A stretch of DNA of 5,083 nucleotides, from assembly GCA_026421105.1 (NCBI GenBank), contig JAPKDI010000118.1, forward strand, positions 1-5,083. The letters run 5' to 3'. The position numbers and the translations under genes are program-made. The DNA is from Alphaproteobacteria bacterium (GTDB lineage: Bacteria; Pseudomonadota; Alphaproteobacteria; SHVP01). Under the pieces are notes generated by a model, which worked only from the letters and a program-made list of their open reading frames with translations, was not told the origin of the DNA and did not search any database. Positions 1-5,083 of this stretch are shown one piece after another (the first letter of the stretch is position 1; the number at the start of each line of letters is the position of its first letter).

Positions 1-193
1 CCAGCACAATCGGAAACCCGTGGGATGCAAACGAACGAGAACTTCGAGGCCCCATATCTGACGTTACCGGTTTCGGTTTTGGCAATACCCTCACCGACCC
101 AGCGGCATAGAAATCGTCGATGGCGACACCGGCGGGTTGCGCAGACGCGATGGCGAAAATTAGTCCGGCGACGAAAGCGAGCGCCACCTTCAT
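1..193 (-). CDS. Small secreted protein of unknown function, 5' part only, possibly frameshifted
   Basis: The reading frame starts at the ATG whose complement is 191-193 and stays open to the left edge, giving about 64 residues. The first 18 residues (MKVALAFVAGLIFAIASA) look like a Sec signal peptide: Lys2, a hydrophobic core and an ASA cleavage site before Gln19, so the product is probably periplasmic or secreted. Downstream the frame reads DDFYAAGSVRV, but moving one frame at about position 85 gives WVGEGIAKTETG. That resembles an alphaproteobacterial family of small exported proteins I recall as beginning DFYG-WVGEGIA. A second shift near position 55 gives GLEV-VRLHPTG, also family-like. 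Either the gene is decaying or the end of the sequence carries indel errors. It lies 82 bases downstream of hemF on the same strand and may be co-transcribed. The ribosome binding site is weak (TGGAA). Function is not known. I am fairly sure a gene starts here but unsure of its intactness. Confidence 0.55.
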   Translation of the reverse strand, partial: MKVALAFVAGLIFAIASAQPAGVAIDDFYAAGSVRVLPKPKPVTSDMGPRSSRSFASHGFPIVL

Positions 194-275
194 TGCGGTT
201 CCAGGAAGTCTTAATCAAACGTGGTTAGCTTGCGCGCTGCAACGCGAGCAACCCAGCGAATCCGGTAACGCTGAG

Positions 276-1127
276 CTAGGGCCATTTCACCTCGGGTGGC
301 AGCGACATCAGAATGGCCTCGACGTTGCCGCCGGTCTTCAGGCCGAATTGGGTGCCGCGATCGTAGACGAGATTAAATTCGGCATATCGGCCGCGCCGCA
401 CAAGTTGGTGTTCACGCTGTTCTGGAGTCCACGGGTCATTAGAGTGCCGCCGAACTATCTTGGGATAGACGGACTCAAACGCTTCACCGACGGCACGGGT
501 GAACGCGAAGTCCTTGTCCCAGTCTCCCGAGTCGACGTAATCGTAGAAAATGCCGCCCACACCTCGCGGTTCATCACGGTGCTTGATGAAGAAATACTCG
601 TCGCACCACTTCTTGAACTTATCGTAATAGGCTGGATCTGATTGATCGCACGCCGCGCGCAGGGCGGCGTGAAAGGTCTTGGTGTCCTGATCGTCGGGCA
701 CCATCGGCGTTAGGTCAGCACCACCACCGAACCACGCCTTGGTGGTGGTGATGAATCGCGTGTTCATATGAACAGCAGGGACAAGTGGCGAGCACATGTG
801 TGCCACCAGCGAGATCCCGCTCGCCCAAAACGCGCCATCGTCGCTGGCCCCGGGAATATTTTTCCTGAACTCTTCAGAAAACGTGCCGTGCACCGCCGAA
901 ATGTTGACGCCAACTTTTTCGAACACGCGGCCGCGCATAATCGACATCGTGCCGCCGCCGCCGCCGGGGCGATCCCACGTCTTGCGTTCAAACCGACCGG
1001 CAGGCTGATCGTGGTGGGCGCCGGTGTGGTCGTCTTCGATCATTTCGAACGCGGCGCAGATGCGGTCCCGCAGCGTTTTGAACCAAGTGGCGGCAGAATC
1101 GCGTTTTGTGTCTAAGTCGTCAGTCAT
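276..1127 (-). CDS. hemF: Oxygen-dependent coproporphyrinogen III oxidase HemF
   Basis: This 283-residue soluble enzyme oxidatively decarboxylates two propionates of coproporphyrinogen III to make protoporphyrinogen IX, using O2, in haem synthesis. Family hallmarks are all present: the glycine run 55-59, FGGGADLTP at 133-141, the signature [13 protein letters not shown] at 172-184 followed by RGVGGIFYD (188-196), and [20 protein letters not shown] at 244-263. His110, His120, His153 and His183 fall where E. coli HemF has its active-site and metal-binding histidines. The chain ends at LPPEVKWP, about 25 residues earlier than E. coli HemF (299 residues); no continuation is visible in other frames, so this looks natural. 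The start at 1127 is preferred because AAGGA lies 7 bases upstream and the residues after it match the family. An ATG at 1196 would add 23 unrelated residues inside trmL. It lies 10 bases after trmL, very probably in the same transcript. Confidence 0.96.
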   Translation of the reverse strand: MTDDLDTKRDSAATWFKTLRDRICAAFEMIEDDHTGAHHDQPAGRFERKTWDRPGGGGGTMSIMRGRVFEKVGVNISAVHGTFSEEFRKNIPGASDDGAFWASGISLVAHMCSPLVPAVHMNTRFITTTKAWFGGGADLTPMVPDDQDTKTFHAALRAACDQSDPAYYDKFKKWCDEYFFIKHRDEPRGVGGIFYDYVDSGDWDKDFAFTRAVGEAFESVYPKIVRRHSNDPWTPEQREHQLVRRGRYAEFNLVYDRGTQFGLKTGGNVEAILMSLPPEVKWP

Positions 1128-1134
1128 GGGGCAG

Positions 1135-1139
1135 TCCTT
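1135..1139 (-). promoter_or_regulatory. Ribosome binding site of hemF, overlapping the trmL stop codon
   Basis: On the minus strand the sequence is TAAGGACTGCCCCATG. AAGGA lies 7 bases before the ATG and shares two bases with the TAA of trmL. It fixes the hemF start at 1127 rather than at the upstream in-frame ATG at 1196, and suggests that translation of trmL and hemF is closely linked. Confidence 0.7.
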
Positions 1140-1605
1140 AGGCGGGTACTGGAGTGTGGGGCAGGTGTCCAGTTTGCCTGAGGCCTTCGCCAACAACCAT
1201 TGCTACGGCGACCGCGACGTTGAGTGACCGCATCCCCACCGTCATGGGAATGCGCAGCCGATGGTCCGCAGAGTCGTGGACGGCGTCGGGAACGCCGCGG
1301 CTTTCGCTACCGAAAAGAAGGCTATCGTCGGGCCGAAAATTGAATTCTTGGTAGAGGGCAGTCGCTTTTGTCGTGATCAATATGAGCCGGCCGACGCGGT
1401 CAGCGTCACAAAAGACCTCCCATGACTCGTGTTGTGTCATGGCCGCTCGGTCGGCGTAATCCATGCCCGCACGTTTTAGACCGCGGTCACCCGCGGGAAA
1501 TCCGGTCGGTCCGATCACATCAATGGGCACCGCAAGGCAGGCCCCGAGGCGAAGAATTGTCCCCAAGTTCTGAGGGATATCAGGCTGATAGAGGGCAACG
1601 CGCAT
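1138..1605 (-). CDS. trmL: tRNA (cytidine/uridine-2'-O-)-methyltransferase TrmL, SPOUT family
   Basis: This 155-residue protein matches TrmL in length (157 in E. coli). TrmL uses S-adenosylmethionine to methylate the 2'-OH of wobble nucleotide 34 in tRNA-Leu isoacceptors. It is a minimal SPOUT enzyme that forms a trefoil knot and works as a dimer. Visible motifs are [19 protein letters not shown] at 4-22 (Asn13 and Arg19 of motif 1), the GLKRAGMDY segment at 42-50, FGSESRGVP at 98-106 (motif 2) and [20 protein letters not shown] at 118-137 (motif 3, part of the SAM-binding knot). The close relative TrmH is longer, so TrmL is the better call. The ATG at 1605 is preceded by GGAGG on the minus strand with a short 4-base spacer. 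It is the first gene of a trmL-hemF unit and diverges from petA. The substrate tRNA is inferred from family membership. Confidence 0.92.
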   Translation of the reverse strand: MRVALYQPDIPQNLGTILRLGACLAVPIDVIGPTGFPAGDRGLKRAGMDYADRAAMTQHESWEVFCDADRVGRLILITTKATALYQEFNFRPDDSLLFGSESRGVPDAVHDSADHRLRIPMTVGMRSLNVAVAVAMVVGEGLRQTGHLPHTPVPA

Positions 1606-1644
1606 GAGACCTCCAAATTAGGCGCATGTTCGGCGGGGATGGGA

Positions 1645-1674
1645 ACTTTACGTCACGCTGCGGCAACAGGTCAC
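1645..1674 (-). promoter_or_regulatory. Possible promoter for trmL-hemF
   Basis: On the minus strand GTGACC (complement of 1669-1674, 4 of 6 matches to TTGACA) lies 18 bases before TAAAGT (complement of 1645-1650, 4 of 6 matches to TATAAT). This would start transcription near 1638, about 33 bases before the trmL ATG. The match is only fair and was made by eye; position in a divergent intergenic region is the main support. Confidence 0.3.
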
Positions 1675-1687
1675 CCCGCGCTGATTG

Positions 1688-1716
1688 TGGACATTTTTGG
1701 GAATTGATGGAATAAA
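1688..1716 (+). promoter_or_regulatory. Possible promoter for petABC
   Basis: TGGACA at 1688-1693 (5 of 6 matches to the -35 consensus) is followed after exactly 17 bases by AATAAA at 1711-1716 (4 of 6 matches to the -10 consensus). Transcription would begin near 1723, leaving a leader of about 30 bases before the petA ATG. The assignment rests on consensus match and position only. Confidence 0.4.
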
Positions 1717-1753
1717 GGCGCGCACAAATCCTTGGTTTTGACGAGGTTGGTAC

Positions 1754-2296
1754 ATGGCGACCACGGCCCCAGACACGGGCGATGGGGAAACCCGCCGCGA
1801 CTTCATTTTCGTTGCCGCAATATCGGCAACGGCAGTGGGCGCTGGCTTAGCGGTTTGGCCCTTCGTGAACTCAATGAATCCCTCAAGGGACGTCTTGGCG
1901 GAGTCAACCACCGAGGTTGACCTCTCGCCGATTGAAGAGGGCCAACGGATCACCGTTCTCTGGCGGAAAAAGCCGGTTTTCGTGGATCATCGGGCGCCCG
2001 AGAAAATCGCCGAAGCCACAGGTGCTGCGCTCAGTGATCTCAAGGACCCGCAGACCGATGCGGATCGGGTTCTACGCCCCGAATGGTTGGTCCTCATTGG
2101 AATTTGCACCCATCTGGGTTGTATTCCGCAGGGCCAACGTGTGGGCGAGCGCCTCGGCGATTTCGGCGGGTGGTTCTGCCCGTGTCACGGGTCGCACTAC
2201 GATACTTCGGGACGTATTCGCAAAGGCCCGGCACCAAAGAATCTTGAGGTGCCGCCTTATAGCTTCATCGATGACACAACAATTCAGCTCGGTTAG
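1754..2296 (+). CDS. petA: Ubiquinol-cytochrome c reductase Rieske iron-sulfur subunit
   Basis: This 180-residue subunit carries the [2Fe-2S] cluster that takes the first electron from ubiquinol at the Qo site of the bc1 complex and passes it to cytochrome c1. Residues 13-19 (TRRDFIF) form a twin-arginine motif before a hydrophobic helix (about 18-38), an uncleaved Tat signal that anchors the globular domain in the periplasm. MNPSRDVLA (41-49) follows as the hinge segment. The cluster boxes are CTHLGC at 118-123 and CPCHGS at 142-147. Cys118, His120, Cys142 and His145 are the ligands, and Cys123 and Cys144 would form the stabilising disulfide. Ser147 and Tyr149, which raise the redox potential in high-potential Rieske proteins, are present. 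GPAPKNLEVP (158-167) is the usual C-terminal strand. The start is supported by GAGG at 1743-1746, 7 bases upstream. It is the first gene of petABC. Confidence 0.97.
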   Translation: MATTAPDTGDGETRRDFIFVAAISATAVGAGLAVWPFVNSMNPSRDVLAESTTEVDLSPIEEGQRITVLWRKKPVFVDHRAPEKIAEATGAALSDLKDPQTDADRVLRPEWLVLIGICTHLGCIPQGQRVGERLGDFGGWFCPCHGSHYDTSGRIRKGPAPKNLEVPPYSFIDDTTIQLG

Positions 2297-2306
2297 GGGA
2301 CGGTAG

Positions 2307-3557
2307 ATGGCCGGAGGACCTGCACGCCAGTACAACAACCGCCTGATCCGTTGGGTCGAGTATCGGTTGCCCATTTTCAGCGCCGTCGAGGCGACAATCG
2401 GCCGCGACATGCCGACACCGAAGAACCTCAATTATTGGTGGTCCCTCGGTTCTGTCTTGTTTTTGGCGCTGGTCATTCAGATCGCCACAGGTATTTTTCT
2501 AGCCATGCATTACATCCCGAGTGGGGCGCTGGCCTTCGACTCGGTCGAACAGATCATGCGCAACGTCAATGGCGGTTGGTTATTGCGCTATGTCCATTCG
2601 AACGGCGCCTCATTGTTCTTCGCCGCCGTCTACCTCCATATTTTCCGTGGCATGTACTACGGCTCCTACAAGGCACCGCGAGAATTGCTGTGGCTAATTG
2701 GTATGGTCATTTTTGTTCTCATGACGGCAACCGCATTCATGGGCTATGTCCTGCCTTGGGGGCAGATGAGCTTCTGGGCCGCGACCGTGATCACCAATCT
2801 GTTTTCCGCAATTCCCCTGATTGGCGATGGCCTGACGACTTGGCTGTGGGGCGGCTTCGCCGTCGATAGCCCGACGCTGCAGCGCTTCTACAGCCTGCAT
2901 TATCTGTTGCCGTTCGTGATCTTTGGAGTCTCGCTGATGCACGTGTGGGCGTTGCACGTTCACGGCTCGTCCAATCCGGTCGGGATTTCGGCGCGCAGCA
3001 AGCAAGACACCATTCCGTATCATCCGTACTACACGTCCAAGTACCTGTCGGTGGTAGGAATTTCATTCATCATCTTGGCGTTCTTGGTCTTCTACGAGCC
3101 GAATTTCTTGGCTCACCCGGACCAGTTCAAGCCGGCCGATCCGTTGCAGACGCCGGCCAACATCGTCCCTGAATGGTATTTCCTGCCGTTCTACGCGATC
3201 TTGAGGTCAGTCCCAGACAAACTCGGCGGCGTGGTCCTGTTTGGCGGATCAATCGCCATTCTGTTCCTGGTGCCCTGGCTCGATACCTCGCGTGTGCGCT
3301 CAGCCCGATTCCGGCCGACATACCGCTATTTTTTCTGGATCTTCGTGCTGAACTCGATTCTTCTGGGTTGGGTTGGTTCACAGCCTGCAGAAGGCGCGGC
3401 ACTTCTCATCGGGCGTTTGGCGACGGTCTATTACTTCGCGCACTTCCTGATCATCCTGCCGTTCGTCGGCTGGTTCGAGCGACCTCGACCGCTTCCCGAA
3501 AGTATCTGCAAGCCGGTGCTCAAGAGCGGGATGCCCGCGGCGGAGGCGGCAGAATGA
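2307..3557 (+). CDS. petB: Cytochrome b subunit of the bc1 complex
   Basis: This 416-residue integral membrane protein holds two b haems and the Qo and Qi quinone sites. His97/His198 (haem bL) and His111/His212 (haem bH) occupy the same numbers as in Rhodobacter capsulatus. Both pairs are spaced 14 residues apart, which indicates a full-length bc1-type protein rather than a b6/subunit IV split. Eight membrane helices are expected near 45-67, 92-116, 128-150, 193-216, 247-264, 306-325, 340-356 and 369-389. The Qo motif PEWY is at 288-291. Two quinone-site positions differ from the common pattern: Ala158 in [10 protein letters not shown], where Gly is usual, and Tyr246 in YYTSKY, where the usual residue is a Qi-site Asp. 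The other Qi residues His217 and Lys245 are kept. AGGGGA (2295-2300) lies 6 bases before the ATG and overlaps the petA stop codon. The last four bases overlap petC. The gene is also called fbcB. Confidence 0.97.
   Translation: MAGGPARQYNNRLIRWVEYRLPIFSAVEATIGRDMPTPKNLNYWWSLGSVLFLALVIQIATGIFLAMHYIPSGALAFDSVEQIMRNVNGGWLLRYVHSNGASLFFAAVYLHIFRGMYYGSYKAPRELLWLIGMVIFVLMTATAFMGYVLPWGQMSFWAATVITNLFSAIPLIGDGLTTWLWGGFAVDSPTLQRFYSLHYLLPFVIFGVSLMHVWALHVHGSSNPVGISARSKQDTIPYHPYYTSKYLSVVGISFIILAFLVFYEPNFLAHPDQFKPADPLQTPANIVPEWYFLPFYAILRSVPDKLGGVVLFGGSIAILFLVPWLDTSRVRSARFRPTYRYFFWIFVLNSILLGWVGSQPAEGAALLIGRLATVYYFAHFLIILPFVGWFERPRPLPESICKPVLKSGMPAAEAAE
3542..3546 (+). promoter_or_regulatory. Ribosome binding site of petC inside the end of petB
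   Basis: GGAGG sits 7 bases before the ATG at 3554, within the last codons of petB (Ala-Glu-Ala-Ala-Glu). It decides the petC start, because the same frame is open far upstream to 3173. With the ATGA stop-start overlap it points to coupled translation of cytochromes b and c1. Confidence 0.75.
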
Positions 3558-4333
3558 ATAAGCTAAAGAACATTCTTTCGGCCGCTGCCGTATCCCTAGT
3601 CCTTTCTGCAGGGGTTTCGGGTGTCGCGCATGCTTCTGGTAGCGGGACCGAACCGCCAAAACATGAATGGTCGTTCTACGGCCTCTTCGGCACCTTTGAT
3701 CGTGCGGCGCTACAGCGTGGCTATCGCGTCTACAAAGATGTTTGTGCGTCCTGCCACGGAATGAAGTACATCGCGTTCCGGAATTTGGTCGACATCGGGT
3801 TTACCGAAGCCGAGGCAAAAGCGTTGGCCGAAGAGTTTGAAGTGGCTGGTGATCCCGATGAGTTCGGCGACCCGACCACACGTTCGGCCCGACTTTCCGA
3901 TTCTTTCCCCGCGCCTTTTGCGAACCCACAGGCCGCGCGTGCTGCCAACGGCGGCGCGCTGCCGCCGGACCTGAGTTTGATTTCTAAGTCGCGCGATTAT
4001 GGTCCGGACTACGTCCGCGGCCTGATGGTCGGCTATAAAGACGCGCCCGCGGATGTCGATATGGCGCCGGGCATGAACTACAACGAGTATTATGCTGGTC
4101 ACCAGATCGCCATGGCCCAACCGCTAGTCGACGATTTGGTTGAGTTCGGCGATGGTACCGAAGCGACCGTCGAGCAAATGGCTGAGGACGTCGCGACATT
4201 CCTCCACTGGGCGGCTTACCCAGAGCTGGAACGTCGTCACCAACTTGGTCTCCAGGTGATGATCTTTTTGATCTTGCTGACGGGCCTATTCTTGATCGTG
4301 AAACAACGGGTTTGGCGCAAGCTCGATCACTAA
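3554..4333 (+). CDS. petC: Cytochrome c1 subunit of the bc1 complex
   Basis: This 259-residue membrane-anchored c-type cytochrome accepts electrons from the Rieske protein and reduces soluble or membrane cytochrome c in the periplasm. A Sec signal peptide covers about 1-27, with cleavage after AHA (25-27). The haem is attached at CASCH (Cys64, Cys67, His68). [11 protein letters not shown] at 137-147 is the conserved loop near the haem, and Met187 in [10 protein letters not shown] is the expected sixth ligand. The usual proline after that Met is Ala here, a mild change. One hydrophobic helix at about 233-249 followed by Lys/Arg residues anchors the C terminus. Only the two haem cysteines are present, so the extra disulfide known from Rhodobacter cytochrome c1 is absent. 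The start is set by the GGAGG upstream, the signal peptide and the 4-base ATGA overlap with petB. Unlike the fused fbcH arrangement of Bradyrhizobium, b and c1 are separate genes. Confidence 0.96.
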   Translation: MNKLKNILSAAAVSLVLSAGVSGVAHASGSGTEPPKHEWSFYGLFGTFDRAALQRGYRVYKDVCASCHGMKYIAFRNLVDIGFTEAEAKALAEEFEVAGDPDEFGDPTTRSARLSDSFPAPFANPQAARAANGGALPPDLSLISKSRDYGPDYVRGLMVGYKDAPADVDMAPGMNYNEYYAGHQIAMAQPLVDDLVEFGDGTEATVEQMAEDVATFLHWAAYPELERRHQLGLQVMIFLILLTGLFLIVKQRVWRKLDH

Positions 4334-4350
4334 GTAATCGACCTTGAATC

Positions 4351-4382
4351 AAAAAAGACCGCTTCTAGAGGTCTCTTTTTTT
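4351..4382 (+). terminator. Intrinsic terminator after petC
   Basis: An A tract and AGACC are followed by a short inner part and then GGTCT and a run of T residues at 4376-4382. The stem is AGACC/GGTCT, with CT/AG pairing inside after a G-A mismatch and a TCT loop. The flanking A6 tract can pair with the T tract and lengthen it. It begins 17 bases after the petC stop and should end the petABC transcript and insulate mtnP. The A tract on the left could give some termination for reverse-strand transcription too, although no minus-strand gene is seen to the right. Confidence 0.8.
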
Positions 4383-4439
4383 ACCAGTAGGCGCGAGCCG
4401 AGCGGATGACTTACACTAGCAACCGCGGTACGGACCACC

Positions 4440-4451
4440 TGGGGCGCCCCA
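4440..4451. repeat. Perfect 12-base palindrome touching the mtnP start codon
   Basis: TGGGGCGCCCCA reads the same on both strands and its last base is next to the mtnP ATG at 4452. It occupies the place where a ribosome binding site would be, so GGGGCG is the only weak Shine-Dalgarno-like element. A second, shorter palindrome, ACCGCGGT, lies at 4422-4429. A protein-binding site is possible, but nothing in the sequence proves it. Confidence 0.5.
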
Positions 4452-5083
4452 ATGCATGACCTTCACCAAAAGCCTGTGATAGGCGTGCTCGGCGGCTCAG
4501 GTCTTTATGAAATCGAAGGCCTGAATGAGACGCAGTGGATCGAGGTTCAGTCGCCGTGGGGGACGCCATCGGATTCGCTCTATTCCGGGACACTAAATGG
4601 CGTCCGGATTGTGTTCCTGCCGCGGCATGGGCGTGGGCACAGCTACGCGCCATCCGATATCAATTATCGCGCCAACATCGACATCCTAAAACGTGCTGGC
4701 GTTACCGATGTGATCTCGCTCTCTGCGGTTGGATCGTTTCGCGAGGCCTACGAGCCCGGAACATTCGTCATCGTTGATCAGTTCATTGATCGCACCTTTG
4801 CCCGCGAGAAAAGTTTCTTCGGCAAGGGTCTGGTTGCCCATGTGTCGATGGCCGACCCGGTTTGCACTCGCCTAGGCGACACGCTCCATGCGGTAGCGTC
4901 AGATCAAGGTCTGAAGGTCGTTCGCAATGGAACCTACTTGTGTATGGAGGGGCCACAGTTCTCTACGCGAGCTGAGTCCGAGCTTTATCGCAGCTGGGAT
5001 TGTGACGTCATCGGGATGACCAACATGCCCGAGGCCAAGCTCGCCCGTGAAGCTGAGATCTGTTACGCGACCGTAGCGATGGT
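4452..5083 (+). CDS. mtnP: S-methyl-5'-thioadenosine phosphorylase, 3' end cut by the window
   Basis: The first 210 residues are present and the frame is still open at the right edge; the full protein should be roughly 280-300 residues. The enzyme splits methylthioadenosine with phosphate into adenine and 5-methylthioribose-1-phosphate, a cytoplasmic step of methionine and adenine salvage after polyamine and other SAM-dependent synthesis. It belongs to the PNP/MTAP trimeric phosphorylases. Visible motifs are GVLGGSGLY at 11-19 (phosphate-binding loop), LPRHGRGH at 56-63, SAVGSFRE at 91-98, VDQFIDRT at 108-115, MEGPQFSTRAES at 165-176 and MTNMPEAKLAREAEICYA at 189-206. The ATG at 4452 is the first possible start after the in-frame stop at 4407-4409. 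The aspartates that separate adenosine from inosine preference lie beyond the window, so a methylthioinosine phosphorylase cannot be excluded. It follows the petABC terminator and probably has its own promoter, for which I saw no strong match. Confidence 0.93.
   Translation, partial: MHDLHQKPVIGVLGGSGLYEIEGLNETQWIEVQSPWGTPSDSLYSGTLNGVRIVFLPRHGRGHSYAPSDINYRANIDILKRAGVTDVISLSAVGSFREAYEPGTFVIVDQFIDRTFAREKSFFGKGLVAHVSMADPVCTRLGDTLHAVASDQGLKVVRNGTYLCMEGPQFSTRAESELYRSWDCDVIGMTNMPEAKLAREAEICYATVAM

Larger units (their letters stand above)
1606..1753. other. Divergent intergenic region between trmL and petA
   Basis: These 148 bases are the only gap from which both the minus-strand trmL-hemF unit and the plus-strand petABC unit can start. 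It holds two candidate promoters whose -35 elements are 13 bases apart (1669-1674 and 1688-1693), so a single bound regulator could affect both. I looked for a two-fold symmetric FNR/FnrL-type site (TTGAT-N4-ATCAA) and found only one half (TTGAT at 1704-1708). No RNA gene or small ORF is convincing here. Confidence 0.6.

Noticed and set aside
230..251. Imperfect hairpin between hemF and the left-end gene (TTGCGCG pairing with CGC-GA-GCAA)
   Set aside because: It has a two-base bulge and no following T run on the minus strand, so it is not supported as a terminator.
120..641. Plus-strand open frame of 173 codons
   Set aside because: Most of it is antisense to hemF, whose protein matches its family along its whole length; this product resembles nothing I know and has no convincing ribosome binding site.
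951..965. Five tandem GCC triplets
   Set aside because: On the minus strand they encode the conserved glycine run of HemF (residues 55-59), so this is coding sequence and not a separate repeat.
1128..1196. A 23-residue N-terminal extension of HemF from the ATG at 1196
   Set aside because: It would overlap the end of trmL, the added residues are not family-like, and a good ribosome binding site precedes the ATG at 1127.
1704..1717. Half of an FNR-type site (TTGAT) near the petA promoter
   Set aside because: The second half-site does not match ATCAA, so there is no real two-fold symmetric site.
3173..3553. An upstream extension of petC, open in frame from 3173
   Set aside because: It overlaps most of the 3' third of petB and would bury the clear signal peptide that starts at 3554.
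4411..4653. Minus-strand open frame of 80 codons over the start of mtnP
   Set aside because: It is antisense to well-conserved MtnP sequence and has low-complexity Ala/His/Arg content typical of a shadow frame.

Overview
The window reads as an ordinary chromosomal stretch of a moderately GC-rich alphaproteobacterium. The evidence is the complete petA-petB-petC set for a bc1-type ubiquinol:cytochrome c oxidoreductase, the alphaproteobacterial character of HemF and TrmL, and a MtnP gene directly after petC. A Rhodospirillales-like member would fit, but that placement comes from recalled gene order and protein resemblance, not from a search.

Left arm (1-1605, all on the minus strand): trmL (tRNA wobble 2'-O-methyltransferase) is followed after 10 bases by hemF (oxygen-dependent coproporphyrinogen III oxidase). 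After about 80 bases comes the 5' part of a gene for a small secreted protein, cut by the left window edge and possibly frameshifted. Centre (1606-1753): a divergent intergenic region with plausible back-to-back sigma70-type promoters. Right arm (1754-4333, plus strand): petA (Rieske protein), petB (cytochrome b) and petC (cytochrome c1), spaced by 10 bases and then by an ATGA overlap, closed by a clear intrinsic terminator at 4351-4382. Right end (4452-5083): the first 210 codons of mtnP (methylthioadenosine phosphorylase), running off the window.

Together the genes describe aerobic respiration. PetABC oxidises ubiquinol and reduces a c-type cytochrome while pumping protons by the Q cycle, and HemF makes haem precursors with O2. 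TrmL and MtnP are housekeeping genes for tRNA modification and methionine salvage. I found no mobile element, CRISPR array, RNA gene, defence system or other novel system. The points most worth a second look are two substitutions in cytochrome b at positions normally important for its quinone sites (Tyr246 at the usual Qi aspartate, Ala158 at the Qo glycine of strobilurin resistance), the apparent frameshifts at the left end, and a 12-base perfect palindrome touching the mtnP start codon.
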